A stretch of DNA of 64,000 nt from Amycolatopsis suaedae (GCF_004214935.1 NZ_SFCC01000013.1:62001-126000), one strand, 5' to 3'. Shown: positions 15,893 through 25,489, numbered from the stretch's first letter. Notes: generated by a model not told the origin, from the letters alone. Translations and numbers: made by a program.

Positions 15893-16849
15893 TCAGGAGT
15901 TGTAGGGCATCATGGGCCACCAGGCGCCCGCCAGGCGGGTGGCGATCTTGACGCCCCAGTAGACGACGAAGAACATGCCGACGACCAGGAACGCACCGGC
16001 CGCGAACCGGTCCGACCGGCCGGGCCGGGCCGCCAGCCACCGCTGGAACCGGCCCCGGGTCAGCACGGTGACCAGGACGAACAGCACGGCGACACCGACG
16101 ATGTTGCCCGCCGACTGCAGCGCGAACGTGACGAACCCGAGCAGCGGGTTCTCCGTGCGCACGGCGTAGGAGAACATGTTGCGGAACGGCCCGAACGGCC
16201 TGCCGATGAGGAACGCGCCGATCAACCCGCCCAGCAGCACCATCTCCACCCCGGGCCTGCGCCGGAACAGTCCCGCCAGCGGGTTGCGCACGACACCGGC
16301 GTAGGCCAGGCCACGCCACACCATGATCAGGCCGATCAGTCCGAACACGACACCGGCCTGCACCGACCGCACCCGCACCCCGGTTTCCGGGTCACCGATC
16401 CTGGCGTTGGACAGCTGCGGCATGTCCGGCCCCACCAGCACCGCCACGAAACCGTAGAGCCCGGCGACGACGACGGCCCCGGCCAGCAGCAGCGCGATCG
16501 GCCTCGCCAGGGTGGCCAGCACGCCGCGTACCGACTGGCGCTGCGCCGTCATCGGGGCCAGCGCGCAGAACACCGCGACGTTGCAGGCGGTGAACATGCC
16601 GGCGACGCCGGTGACGAACGCGAACGCCACAGCCATGCCGGAGCCGGTGATGGCGACGTCACCGATGTTGCCGCCGAACACCGGGTCGGCGATCCCGCCC
16701 GCGATCACCCGGTCGACCAGGTGCGGGGACCAGATGACCGCGAGCGCCGCCCCGGCCAGCAGGCTGAACAGCACCAGGCGCCATCGCCTGGCCGGTGGTG
16801 CGCCGGAGACGGGCGAGGCGGGCGAGGTCATGAGCTGTCCGGTCGTCAT
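15893..16849 (-). CDS. Polytopic membrane protein of the enediyne operon
   Basis: A 318-residue protein with about seven hydrophobic helices (the first at ~23-43, then segments around VAFAFVTGVAGMF, PIALLLAGAVVVAGL, VVFGLIGLIMVW, MVLLGGLIGAFLIG and others). One helix holds a buried cysteine, GMFTACNVAVFCALAP, which recalls thiol-redox membrane carriers, but that is only a resemblance. It overlaps the AhpD-like gene by ATGA, so the two proteins are made together. Possible roles are moving electrons across the membrane or exporting an intermediate. I do not recognise a named family. Confidence 0.75.
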   Translation of the reverse strand: MTTGQLMTSPASPVSGAPPARRWRLVLFSLLAGAALAVIWSPHLVDRVIAGGIADPVFGGNIGDVAITGSGMAVAFAFVTGVAGMFTACNVAVFCALAPMTAQRQSVRGVLATLARPIALLLAGAVVVAGLYGFVAVLVGPDMPQLSNARIGDPETGVRVRSVQAGVVFGLIGLIMVWRGLAYAGVVRNPLAGLFRRRPGVEMVLLGGLIGAFLIGRPFGPFRNMFSYAVRTENPLLGFVTFALQSAGNIVGVAVLFVLVTVLTRGRFQRWLAARPGRSDRFAAGAFLVVGMFFVVYWGVKIATRLAGAWWPMMPYNS

Positions 16850-17832
16850 GCCGTTTCCTCCCTGCTGACGGGGGTGAGCCGGGCGCCGAGGACCCTGGCT
16901 GCGGCCAGGCTCGCCCAGGCGGTCAGTTCGATCAGGTCGCGGTCGCCGAACCCGTCGACGACCGCCGCGTCCACCTGTGCCGGTGCCAGCGCGGTGAGCA
17001 GGGCCAGGCGGGCGGCCGCCCGGTGCGGCCCGGGCACGGTGGCGGCGAGCGGGCCGGCCCAGGACCGGCCCGGCCCGGGCATGACTCCGTCCCATGTGGA
17101 CAACGTGTCGGCGACCAGCTCCCGCACCGGAGAGGGAACCGACCGCGCCGCTGCCGCATCGACGGCGGCGGCCGCCGCGGCGAACGCCTCGGCGAGCGGG
17201 CCGGTGCCCGCCCAGGCCAGGTCCGCGGGCGGCGGCGCCGCCGGGAGCAGGCCGGTGGCCGCCCCGGCCCGCGCCGGAACCAGCCGCATGACCCGCCCGA
17301 GCACCGCGCGGGCCGGACCGCGGGCGGACGCGGGTACCCGGTCGGGCAGCGGGGAACGGCCGAGGAACACCGTGACCATCCGGTTGAGGTAGTGGAACGT
17401 CACGGCGACGGCGATCAGCTCGGCCAGCCCGCCGGCGGGCAGCGCGGGCGGCGGCCCGGCCCCGCGCACCCAGCGGTCCAGCTCGAAGGTGACCTCCCCG
17501 GCGCCCAGCGTGGTCAGCGCCTGGCCGTGCACCTCGGCACAGTAGGAGCATTCGTTGGCCAGCGACACCGCGGTCGCCACCCGCTCCCGGTCCGCCCGGC
17601 CGGTGACGCCGGTGGCCACCAGCGACTCCCGCAGCAGCGCCCAGCTCGCCGCCAGCACCTCCGGCGCGGGCGAGTGCAGTGCCACCGGCGGCGCCAGCAT
17701 GCCGAAGTCGCGTTCCACCTGGCGGTAGACGGCCTCGACGAGCCCGGTGGCCCGGCGCGGCGGGACGGGCCGCACGTAGCGGACCTCCCGCAGCGCGCCG
17801 CGCAGCGCCAGCCGCAGCAGGGCCGAGGTCAC
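16846..17832 (-). CDS. AhpD/carboxymuconolactone-decarboxylase-like protein
   Basis: A 328-residue protein. Its middle holds the AhpD-type motif ECSYCAEVH (Cys95, Cys98, His102), typical of thiol peroxidase-like enzymes that cycle a CXXC disulfide. A second helical half (~190-320) looks like a degenerate repeat without the cysteines. The GTG at 17832 overlaps the GMC stop (GTGA), and the gene's own stop overlaps the next start. Together with the adjacent flavoenzyme it probably carries out or protects an oxidation step, or handles peroxide made there. The length is well above single-domain AhpD proteins. Confidence 0.78.
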   Translation of the reverse strand: MTSALLRLALRGALREVRYVRPVPPRRATGLVEAVYRQVERDFGMLAPPVALHSPAPEVLAASWALLRESLVATGVTGRADRERVATAVSLANECSYCAEVHGQALTTLGAGEVTFELDRWVRGAGPPPALPAGGLAELIAVAVTFHYLNRMVTVFLGRSPLPDRVPASARGPARAVLGRVMRLVPARAGAATGLLPAAPPPADLAWAGTGPLAEAFAAAAAAVDAAAARSVPSPVRELVADTLSTWDGVMPGPGRSWAGPLAATVPGPHRAAARLALLTALAPAQVDAAVVDGFGDRDLIELTAWASLAAARVLGARLTPVSREETA

Positions 17833-19496
17833 CGCCGGACCGCCGAGCCGACCACCGGCAGCCCGGCCACCCCGCGCCTGCCGCTGGTGCCGCCGTCGGG
17901 CGCGGGCGCGCCGTAGCCGACGTCGATGCCCCGCTCCCTGGCCGCCCGCACGATGCCGGGGACGGCACGTTCGGCGAGCGCGGCGATGGTCATCGCCGGG
18001 TTGACCGTGAGCGCGCCCGGTACCGCCGAGCCGTCGGTGACGAAGATGCCCGGGTGGCCGCGCAGCTCGTGGCCGGGGGTCAGCGCGGAGGTCGCCGGGT
18101 CGTCGCCGATCCGGCACGACGCCAGCGGGTGCACGGTGTAGGCGCCCACGACGTCGTTGGTCCACGGCTCGACGGTGGCCAGGCCGTCGCGTTCCATGAT
18201 CTCCTTGCACTCGGCGTCGGCCAGCGCCCAGCCGCGCCGGGTGTTGGGCGTGGGGTCGTACCGCAGGGAGCCGCGGCCGAGCATCTGCTGGGAGATCCGG
18301 AAGGCGTTGCCGGTGGCCGGCGGGGCGCCGAAGACGCCCTCGTTGTCGTCCTCGGTCATCAGGAAGATGGTCAGCCAGGACTTCCAGCGGGCCAGCATCT
18401 CCTTCTTGCGCGGGCCGAACCAGGCCGGGCTGTCCGCGCCGGGCACCTGAGCGAGGATGGTACCCAGGCCCGGCGGGAAGTACAGCTGCTCCAGCGAGTA
18501 CCGCTCGTACTCGGGCAGCGAGCCGTCGAGCCGGTCCCAGCAGGCCACCGTCGGCCCCTTGCCGATCTGGTTGGCCTCGTAGGCGATCCCGTCCTCCCGG
18601 CTCAGGCCCAGCACCTCGCGCACGCGGTCCTCGTTGAGCACCGCGGTGTTGAGCCGCTCGCCGTTGCCGGAGAAGTACCGCCCGACGGCGTGCGGCAGCT
18701 CGCCCAGTGCCTCCGCGGAGCGCTGCAGGATGACCGGCGTCGCACCGGCACCGGCGGCGAGGATGACGATCTTGGCGTCGATGGCGCCCGCGCCGGTGTG
18801 CACCCGGTAGTCCTCGGCGTCGATGACGCTGTAGTGCACGCGGTAGCCGCCGTCGTCGGTACGGGCCAGCCGCTGGACCTCGTGCAGCGGCCGGATGGTG
18901 GCGCCGTGGGCCAGTGCCGCGGGCAGGTAGTTGGTCAGCAGCGACCGCTTCGCGTCGAAGCGGCAGCCCGCCATCATCCAGTTGCAGTTGACACAGGTCG
19001 AGTTGTCGACGGCCACCGGGGCCGGGTTGGCGGTCCGGCCGGAGTGGTGGCAGGCTGCCGCCCACAGCCCGCCGGCGTAGGACACGTCGTTCCAGTCCTG
19101 TGTGGACACCGGAAGCGACTCCGACACCCGGTCGTACCACGGGTCCAGCGTGTCGCGGGTCAGCTCGGCCGGCCACATGCGACGGCCGATGCTGCCGTGC
19201 CGCTCGAACACGAACCGCGGCGCGCGCGGCATGGCGGCGAAGTACACCACGCTGCCGCCGCCGACGCAGTTGCCGCCGAGGATGCTCATCCCGTCGCCGA
19301 TGACGAAGTCGAAGGCCCGGGTGTAGGACGAGCCGAGCAGGAAGTCGTGCTCGAACTCGGAGGTTTCCAGCCACGGCCCGCGTTCCAGGATGGTGACCTT
19401 CGCGCCGCCCGCCGCGAGGTGGTAGGCGGTGATGGCGCCGCCGAAGCCGCTGCCGACGATCAGGACGTCGGTCTTCTCGGTGGTGTCGGTGCTCAT
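17829..19496 (-). CDS. GMC-type FAD-dependent oxidoreductase
   Basis: A 555-residue flavoenzyme. VLIVGSGFGGAITAYHLAAG at residues ~11-30 is the FAD-binding loop, LGGNCVGGGSVVYFAAMP is the second flavin motif, and VHPLASCRIG near the C-terminus belongs to the cholesterol-oxidase-like branch. A cysteine group (CVNCNWMMAGC) follows the first FAD part. Such enzymes oxidise alcohols or related carbons. E9 proteins of nine-membered enediyne clusters are oxidoreductases of this broad class, which fits the location. Start and stop overlap both neighbours by four bases, and the small subunit-like gene directly upstream supports a two-subunit complex. Confidence 0.88.
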   Translation of the reverse strand: MSTDTTEKTDVLIVGSGFGGAITAYHLAAGGAKVTILERGPWLETSEFEHDFLLGSSYTRAFDFVIGDGMSILGGNCVGGGSVVYFAAMPRAPRFVFERHGSIGRRMWPAELTRDTLDPWYDRVSESLPVSTQDWNDVSYAGGLWAAACHHSGRTANPAPVAVDNSTCVNCNWMMAGCRFDAKRSLLTNYLPAALAHGATIRPLHEVQRLARTDDGGYRVHYSVIDAEDYRVHTGAGAIDAKIVILAAGAGATPVILQRSAEALGELPHAVGRYFSGNGERLNTAVLNEDRVREVLGLSREDGIAYEANQIGKGPTVACWDRLDGSLPEYERYSLEQLYFPPGLGTILAQVPGADSPAWFGPRKKEMLARWKSWLTIFLMTEDDNEGVFGAPPATGNAFRISQQMLGRGSLRYDPTPNTRRGWALADAECKEIMERDGLATVEPWTNDVVGAYTVHPLASCRIGDDPATSALTPGHELRGHPGIFVTDGSAVPGALTVNPAMTIAALAERAVPGIVRAARERGIDVGYGAPAPDGGTSGRRGVAGLPVVGSAVRR

Positions 19497-20056
19497 GCCG
19501 GGCTCCCTGAGGCGGTCGTGTCCGGGTGCAGTTTGGCCAGCGGGCGGCCGTAGCCGTAGCGCGGGAACCGCCACAGCCCGTCCGCGTCGGGCGGGCCCCA
19601 GCCCATGGCCAGCAGGCCCGGGTGGCCCGCGGCGATGGCCTCGGCGGTGTGCAGGTGGGCGGCGCTGTCGTAGGCCATGTTGCTGAACAGGGCCAGGCCC
19701 ACCCAGCCGTCCTTCTCCGGGTGCCCGGGCGCCACCAGCCGCGCGACGAGCGCGGTGCGGTGCTCGAAGCTCAGCGCCACGAACGGGGGCACGCCGGTGT
19801 CCAGGTCGAGCCCGTGCTCGGCGGCGTAGGCCGTGGCGTGGCCGTTGAGCGACTCGGCCAGGAACGGCAGGCCCGCGGTGACGCCGGTGGCGGGCGTGTT
19901 GAGCAGCTCCAGCGCGCCGGCCGCCACGGCACCGGGGCCGTCGGCGGCGCCGGCGACCGCGCGGTCGTCCGGCGAGCGCTTCTCGCCGGGGATGATGGTG
20001 TCGGCGAATGCCTCCAGGGTCTGCACCTGGTCGCGTTCGCTGTCGGTGGTGTGCAC
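19493..20056 (-). CDS. Gluconate 2-dehydrogenase subunit 3-like protein
   Basis: A 187-residue protein that starts QVQTLEAFADTIIPGEKRSPDD, the hallmark of the small (gamma/subunit 3) partner of membrane-linked GMC dehydrogenases. The rest is helical, with a conserved-looking GWGPPDADGLWRFPRYGYG end. The GTG at 20056 has an AGGGAGG site. Its stop overlaps the GMC start (ATGA), so the pair is co-translated, as expected for a heterodimer. No Tat signal is evident at the N-terminus, unlike many periplasmic relatives, which suggests a cytoplasmic version. Confidence 0.8.
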   Translation of the reverse strand: MHTTDSERDQVQTLEAFADTIIPGEKRSPDDRAVAGAADGPGAVAAGALELLNTPATGVTAGLPFLAESLNGHATAYAAEHGLDLDTGVPPFVALSFEHRTALVARLVAPGHPEKDGWVGLALFSNMAYDSAAHLHTAEAIAAGHPGLLAMGWGPPDADGLWRFPRYGYGRPLAKLHPDTTASGSPA

Positions 20057-20091
20057 CGGCCTGCCTCCCTGTGGTGTGGTGGTTTCGGTGT

Positions 20092-21474
20092 TCAGGCCGC
20101 CGCGGCGAGCCGTCCGCGGGAGGTGCCGACGGCGTGCACGGTCATCGGCAGCCCGCCCCGCACGCGCAGCGACAGCATGCCCTCTGGCACGACGCGGTAA
20201 CCGGACACAGTGGACAGTCGCAGTTCGCGGGACACCTGCGCGAGGACGAAGACGGCCTCCATCATCCCGAAGGTGTTGCCCACGCAGAAGCGGGGACCGG
20301 CGCCGAACGGGATGTAGGCGTACCGCGGGCGGCCCGCGGCCCGGTCCGGGTGGAACCGCTCCGGGTCGAACCGTCCGGGGTCGGCCCAGAACTCCGGGTG
20401 CCGGTGCATCGTGTAGGGCACGACGACCACGTCGGCACCCGCCGGGATGCGGTAGCCGGCGATCTCGTCGGCCTCCTGGGCGACCCTGGGCAACAGCCAC
20501 ACCGGCGGGTAGAGCCGCATGACCTCCTCGACGACCATCGCGGTGTACCGCAGCCGGTGCAGGTCGTCGTAGCCGGGCAGCCGGTCGCCCAGCACCTCGA
20601 CGGCCTCCTCGTGCAGCCGCTGCGCCACCTCGGGGTGCCGGTCGATCAGGTGGAACGCCCAGCCCAGCGTGCTCGACGTGGTCTCGTGCCCGGCCAGCAG
20701 GACGGTGATCAGCTCCGCCCGGGCCTGCGCCCGGTCCGCCCGGTCGCCGCCGGGCACCAGCCTGCGCAGCAGGTCGGCGCCGGGCGGCTCGGCGAGATGG
20801 CGGTCGAGCAGTTCGTCGGCGACACGGAACAGGTCGGCCCGCGAGGAGCGGAACCGGCGCTGGATGCGCAGCGGCAGCCACCTGGGCACCATGCCCAGCG
20901 TGACCGCCCGGAACATGGCCTGGTCCTGCACGGCCTCGAAGGAGTGGCCGAGCGAGGCGTAGGGCCCGAGGTCGGTCTCCAGCAGGGCCCTGCCCAGCAC
21001 GCCGAGAGTCAGCCCGGTCAGCTCGTGCCCGATCTCCAGGGCGCCGTGCCCCTCCCGCGCCCGCAGCCTGCGCACCAGTCCGTCCACTTCGGACGCGACG
21101 AGGCCGGCGTGCGCGGCGACCCGCTTGGCCTGGAACACCGGGGAAACCCGGCGGCGCTGCTGCCGCCAGACCTCACCGTCGCTGGTCAGCAGACCCTCGC
21201 CGAGGACGGCCTTGGCCTCCCGCAGCCCGATTCCCTTGTGGTAGTTGGCGGCGTTGTCGGCGAGCACGTGCTTGGCGTGCTCGGGATGGTTGACCAGGTA
21301 CAGCGACTTCGGCCCGATGGCTACCCGGACCACGTCGCCGTAGGCGGCGGCGTCGGTCATCAGCGCGAGCCGGTCGGTGAACAGCTTGCGCAGCAGGCTG
21401 AACGTGCTGCGGCGCGGGGGCCCGGGTGGCACGGCGGCCCGCGCCACCCGGGTGCGCCGGTCCGGCGTGGTCAC
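20092..21474 (-). CDS. Cytochrome P450
   Basis: A 460-residue P450 with every landmark: I-helix LLAGHETTSST, ExxR as EEVMRL, and heme loop FGAGPRFCVGNTFG with the cysteine ligand. The sequence style (YHKGIGLREAKAVLGEGLL, RQQRRRVSPVF) belongs to the bacterial CYP102/CYP4-like branch that also contains enediyne E7 proteins. No reductase is fused, so ferredoxin partners must come from elsewhere. The GTG start overlaps the UnbU stop by four bases. It probably oxidises the polyene or the early core. Confidence 0.92.
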   Translation of the reverse strand: MTTPDRRTRVARAAVPPGPPRRSTFSLLRKLFTDRLALMTDAAAYGDVVRVAIGPKSLYLVNHPEHAKHVLADNAANYHKGIGLREAKAVLGEGLLTSDGEVWRQQRRRVSPVFQAKRVAAHAGLVASEVDGLVRRLRAREGHGALEIGHELTGLTLGVLGRALLETDLGPYASLGHSFEAVQDQAMFRAVTLGMVPRWLPLRIQRRFRSSRADLFRVADELLDRHLAEPPGADLLRRLVPGGDRADRAQARAELITVLLAGHETTSSTLGWAFHLIDRHPEVAQRLHEEAVEVLGDRLPGYDDLHRLRYTAMVVEEVMRLYPPVWLLPRVAQEADEIAGYRIPAGADVVVVPYTMHRHPEFWADPGRFDPERFHPDRAAGRPRYAYIPFGAGPRFCVGNTFGMMEAVFVLAQVSRELRLSTVSGYRVVPEGMLSLRVRGGLPMTVHAVGTSRGRLAAAA

Positions 21475-22487
21475 GCCGCCACCGCGCCGTTGTGCTCGCC
21501 CGGCTTCACCACGGCGGGCTCGGCCGGTGCCGCCAGCGGGGTGGCGGGGACCAGCCTGCGCTGCTCGGCCTCGTACCGCAGGCGGGCCTTGTTCACGAAG
21601 TGCAGTGCCCACAGGAACCCACCGCGGATCAGGCAGACGGCCGCCGTGGCGAAGAACAGGCCGTAGGCGATGCCGACGCCGGTGAGGAACCCGTAGACGA
21701 CCGCCACCCCGGCCCCGAAGGCGAACTGGGACGCCGGCTTCGACGGGGTCGTCCCGGGGTCGGTGATCATGTAGTTGGTGAACAGGACGAACGCGACCCC
21801 GGTCATCGTGCCCAGCGCGCCGAGGATGGCGGTGTCGAAGATCCAGCCACGCACCACCGACTGCAGGGCGAAGAAGCTCAGCCAGCCGAAGATCAGCCAC
21901 ATCCGGCCGGTCAGCTTCGCGTTCAGCATGGTGCCGGCCACCAGGATCGCCGCCGGGATGATCCAGTCGATCACGCCGCTGACGTTCTCGGTGAAGTGGT
22001 ACGGCGGCGCGATGCTCGCCCACGGGAACAGCAGCAGGATGACCGCGATCCCGAAGTTGGACGGGTTCATGTAGTGCCGCAGGTTGCCGCGCACCGGGGC
22101 ACGCAGGATCCACTTGGCGCCCACGGCCACCACGACCCCGAACATCATCACCAGCAGCTGGTCGTTGGGGTAGGTCAGCATGTTCACCGCGAGGCTGGTG
22201 ATGTGGGCGGGCATGAGGAACTCGACGAAACCCTTGAACCCGCCGCCGGCGTAGCGGGGCAGCCTGCCCTCGTTACGCGCGGCGATCATCTCCAGCCCCA
22301 GCTCGACCGAGTAGCCGGTGGCCAGTGCGACGAACGGCCACAGCCACGGCTGCTCGAACCCGAACCAGGCGTAACCCAGGATGTTGAACACGGTCATCGA
22401 GATGGCGAACCGCCGCAGCGCGATGGTCACCTTGGGGTCGTGCCGGGGCGGCCCCGCCGGCTTGAGCGTGGTCTTCTGCTCGGCCAT
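21471..22487 (-). CDS. unbU: Enediyne membrane protein UnbU (E5 type)
   Basis: The 338-residue polytopic protein has about eight hydrophobic helices and the family features HITSLAVNMLTYPN, LRHYMNPSNFGIAVILLLFPW and TNYMITDPGTTPS. UnbU/E5 is one of the three proteins (E3, E4, E5) found almost always next to PKSE, and it resembles RnfD/NQR2-type membrane subunits. Its exact chemistry is not established. It lies three bases downstream of UnbV and overlaps the P450 gene, consistent with strict co-expression. Confidence 0.94.
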   Translation of the reverse strand: MAEQKTTLKPAGPPRHDPKVTIALRRFAISMTVFNILGYAWFGFEQPWLWPFVALATGYSVELGLEMIAARNEGRLPRYAGGGFKGFVEFLMPAHITSLAVNMLTYPNDQLLVMMFGVVVAVGAKWILRAPVRGNLRHYMNPSNFGIAVILLLFPWASIAPPYHFTENVSGVIDWIIPAAILVAGTMLNAKLTGRMWLIFGWLSFFALQSVVRGWIFDTAILGALGTMTGVAFVLFTNYMITDPGTTPSKPASQFAFGAGVAVVYGFLTGVGIAYGLFFATAAVCLIRGGFLWALHFVNKARLRYEAEQRRLVPATPLAAPAEPAVVKPGEHNGAVAA

Positions 22488-22490
22488 GAC

Positions 22491-24464
22491 TCACCTCTCC
22501 TTGGCCTGCGCGCCGAGCGTCAGCGAGTGCCAGCCCGGGGTCAGCTTGAGTTCCTGTTCACGGACCTGGCCGGACCGGTCGCGCCAGGTCAGCTTGACGT
22601 CGAGCGGGCCGTTGACGTCCGCGCCGAGTCCGATGTGGACGTCGGTGCTGCGCTTGCCGGAGTGGCCGCTGCCCCCGTCGACGTGACCGAGCAGCGTCCG
22701 CCCGTCCGGCGTCCGGACACACACCTGCGCGCCCACCACCGGCGAGCCGGGGCCCGGCTGGGTGCCCGGGGCGAGCGGGGTGTCGTGGGTCAGCCGCAGG
22801 CCGAGGAACGACCCGGCCGCCGGCGCGCTGTTCTGGTAGAAGACCGGCTGGTCCCACTGCCGTGCGACGGCCATGTCGATCCGGCCGTCGCCGTCGGCGT
22901 CACCGGTGGCGATGCCGCGGGTCGGTACCGGGACGGCGAGCCCGAGCTGCTCGGACAGGTTCTCGTAGCCGCCGCCCTCGCGCTTGACCAGGAACGCCAG
23001 GCGCTGGTTGCCCGCGATGTCGTCGCCCTTGACCACGTGCGGCCACCAGGCCGGGTCGGCCACCACGAGGTCGTTGGCGGTGGCCAGCTCCTGCAGCTGC
23101 GGCCAGCGGTTGTGCTGGCCCTTGACGAAGCCGGTGGCCTGCGCGATGGCCAGCTCACCGCTGTTGTTGAAGTCCTCCATCTTGATGTCCCACGCCCAGC
23201 CGGTCCACGCGGTGTTCTGGTCGGTGCTGCGGTCGACCCACGGCGCCTCGCCGTTCTGCAGCCGGGCCCGCAGTTCGGACGGACTGCTCGCGTCGGCCAT
23301 GAACTGGAAGTTGCTCTCCTGGATGCCCCACGGGGTGGTGATGTTGCTGACGAACAGGTCGTACAGGCCGTCGCGGTCCAGGTCGCCCCAGTCCACGGCC
23401 ATGCCCTTGAACGAGTCGGCGCCGATCCGCTTGGACTTGGGCACCGCCGGGTTGCGGGCGGCCTGCACCGGCTCGAACTTGATGTCGCCGGGGGTGGACC
23501 GGTTGTGCAGCATGGCGTCCTTGCCGTGGTCCTGGGCCAGGTACAGCTCCGGCAGCGCGTCACCGTCGACGTCGTTGGCACCGGCCCCCAGCACCCAGCC
23601 CTTGGACAGGTCCTTCGGCAGCACGTCGTCGAGCTGCTGGAAGGTCACCGGCGCCGGTTCGTCCGGCCCGCCGGGCCTGCCCACGCCGGTGAAGCGGAAG
23701 AAGTAGTCCTCACCGCCGTTGGCGGCGTTGGACAGCGAGTCGTTCATCGTCACCCCGCCGGACACCGACGGGTCGAGCACCGGGCCGTGCTGGAAGTAGT
23801 TGCCCAGGTAGATGTCGACGTGGCCGTCGCCGTCGAAGTCGTCGACCGCGACCGCGTTGCTGTTCCACTGTGGACCGTTGTATCGCGGTGCCGACGAGCC
23901 GGGAACCAGCTCGACGGCGTGGTAGGAACCGGCGCCGAGGCCCCGGCCGTCGGGCCGGGCCAGCTGCAGGATCGGCGTGCGGCCCCAGTAGTAGACCAGC
24001 AGGTCCATCCGGCCGTCCTCGTTGAAGTCGCCGGGCGCGCAGCCCATCGGCGCCAGCACGTCGTTCATCGGCAGTGTGCCCGGGCGCAGCGCGAACGGCG
24101 CGTACCGGCGGTCGCCCGCCCCCGGGGTGGGGGTGACGACGACCTGGTCGATGCGCGGGTCGGTGATGCACAGGTCGTTGGGCAGCCCGTCGCCGTCGAG
24201 GTCGTTCATCGAGATGCCGGCGCCCACCGAGGAGATCCACGCGTCGATGTGCTTGTAGTCCTGGTTGACCTCGCGGATCTCCTGCTGCGGGAACCCGCTG
24301 GGCATGGCGATGGACCGCGGCTCGAACCGGTACCCGGCGGCCAGCGAGTCCTGCTCGGCAGCCGACGTCTCGGGCAGGCGGCTGACCAGGAACATCGCCG
24401 CGACCAGCGCCAGCGCGACGATCCCGGCCAGCTGCTTGCGCAACCAGCGAACGGTCGCGGTCAT
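22491..24464 (-). CDS. unbV: Enediyne protein UnbV (E4 type), FG-GAP repeats
   Basis: A 657-residue protein that begins with a cytoplasmic basic stretch and a signal/anchor helix (~13-30, LAGIVALALVAAMFLVS). It continues with repeated calcium-binding FG-GAP/VCBS-like motifs (DLDGDGLPND, DFDGDGHVDIY, DVDGDALPELY, DLDRDGLYDLF, DADGDGRIDMA). It ends with an ASPIC/UnbV-type domain (~560-657). The layout implies a beta-propeller on the outer face of the membrane. UnbV is conserved in enediyne cassettes but its reaction is unknown. The stop of the preceding DUF1702 gene overlaps its start by ATGA. Confidence 0.94.
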   Translation of the reverse strand: MTATVRWLRKQLAGIVALALVAAMFLVSRLPETSAAEQDSLAAGYRFEPRSIAMPSGFPQQEIREVNQDYKHIDAWISSVGAGISMNDLDGDGLPNDLCITDPRIDQVVVTPTPGAGDRRYAPFALRPGTLPMNDVLAPMGCAPGDFNEDGRMDLLVYYWGRTPILQLARPDGRGLGAGSYHAVELVPGSSAPRYNGPQWNSNAVAVDDFDGDGHVDIYLGNYFQHGPVLDPSVSGGVTMNDSLSNAANGGEDYFFRFTGVGRPGGPDEPAPVTFQQLDDVLPKDLSKGWVLGAGANDVDGDALPELYLAQDHGKDAMLHNRSTPGDIKFEPVQAARNPAVPKSKRIGADSFKGMAVDWGDLDRDGLYDLFVSNITTPWGIQESNFQFMADASSPSELRARLQNGEAPWVDRSTDQNTAWTGWAWDIKMEDFNNSGELAIAQATGFVKGQHNRWPQLQELATANDLVVADPAWWPHVVKGDDIAGNQRLAFLVKREGGGYENLSEQLGLAVPVPTRGIATGDADGDGRIDMAVARQWDQPVFYQNSAPAAGSFLGLRLTHDTPLAPGTQPGPGSPVVGAQVCVRTPDGRTLLGHVDGGSGHSGKRSTDVHIGLGADVNGPLDVKLTWRDRSGQVREQELKLTPGWHSLTLGAQAKER

Positions 24465-25489
24465 GACGTGACACCTCCAAGGGAAACGAACTGGGCGCCG
24501 ATGTCCCGGCGCCAGGTCTCGAACGCGGGCTCCGCGCCGTCGACCGGGTGGGCGGGCCGGACGTCCTGGGTGACCCGGGCGGCGGTCTCGGCGTCGGTGC
24601 CGCAGAGGATCCGGGCGGCCAGCCTGCTGTGCTCGCCCAGCAGCCCGGCCCTGGCCCTGGCCTCGGCGGCGAACGCGCTGCCCTGCGCCAGCGCCGCGCG
24701 GTGCTCGCCGGCTCGCTCGCGCAGCTGCTCCAGTTCCCGCTCGGTGACGCCGCCCGCGTAGGTGGCGGCCAGGCCGGTGCCGGCGTACAGGTCGGAGCGC
24801 CGGTGCGCGGCGAACCGTTCGATGATCGACGTGACCACGTCGACGTCGGTGCCGCCGATGAACCACAGCGCGCGGCCGATGCCCTGGTCGATGGCGCGGT
24901 TGGCGTAGCCGCCGGCCGGACCGCCAGGCCACGGGAACCGCTCCTCCTGGTACTGCTGGTCGATGTAGCGGTGGGTGCGGAAGTAGGCCTGGTGGAACCC
25001 GTAGCCGTCCAGGACCAGCCAGCGCAGCAACGGGTCGAACGCCTCCGGCGAGGGCCAGCGGAACCGCGGCAGCCGGGCCATGGCCCAGCCGACCCCGACG
25101 TAGATCAGGTAGTTGTGCGGCTCGCCGGGCCCGTTCAGGCTCGCCCGCACCCGGCCGCGGCCGCCGAACGGCAGCCCGTCCAGCATCGCCCAGCCCATTC
25201 CCGCGCCCTCGTAGGCGAAGCCGCGGAAACGTTCCTCTATCCGGTCGATCCGCGCCTGGGCGTCGGCGACCGTACGGGCCTCGACGGCGTTGCCGTACCC
25301 TTCGAGGAAGATCCTGCCGACCTTTTCCAGCAGTTCGACAGCGGCTGGGCTCTTCTTGTGGAATCCCCGCTTGTCCAGCGAGGTCTCGGAGACGTCCGGC
25401 GTCAGGACCCGGCGCCGCAGCGCCCGAAAACCGTAACCCAACTCGCTCTCCCCCTTACGGGTAGAATTGATTTTCCGATATAGGCTCAC
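24461..25489 (-). CDS. DUF1702 protein (E3/UnbL type)
   Basis: A DUF1702 family protein of up to 342 residues. Landmarks are ALRRRVLTPDVSETSLDKRGF, the glycine-rich GFAYEGAGMGWAMLD, GWAMARLPRF, and IDQGIGRALWFIGG with VGLAATYAGG-like turns. The GTG at 25489 is taken as start. An in-frame TTG at 25441, six bases after AAGGGGGAG, would give a start at the same place as the paralogue next door and may be the true one. With UnbV and UnbU it forms the conserved enediyne triplet. Its function is not known. Confidence 0.9.
   Translation of the reverse strand: MSLYRKINSTRKGESELGYGFRALRRRVLTPDVSETSLDKRGFHKKSPAAVELLEKVGRIFLEGYGNAVEARTVADAQARIDRIEERFRGFAYEGAGMGWAMLDGLPFGGRGRVRASLNGPGEPHNYLIYVGVGWAMARLPRFRWPSPEAFDPLLRWLVLDGYGFHQAYFRTHRYIDQQYQEERFPWPGGPAGGYANRAIDQGIGRALWFIGGTDVDVVTSIIERFAAHRRSDLYAGTGLAATYAGGVTERELEQLRERAGEHRAALAQGSAFAAEARARAGLLGEHSRLAARILCGTDAETAARVTQDVRPAHPVDGAEPAFETWRRDIGAQFVSLGGVTS

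Noticed and set aside
13391..17392. A second long plus-strand open frame running across PKSE, the repeat and the membrane-protein gene
   Set aside because: It crosses several minus-strand genes and an intergenic palindrome and has low-complexity composition. It is a shadow frame.
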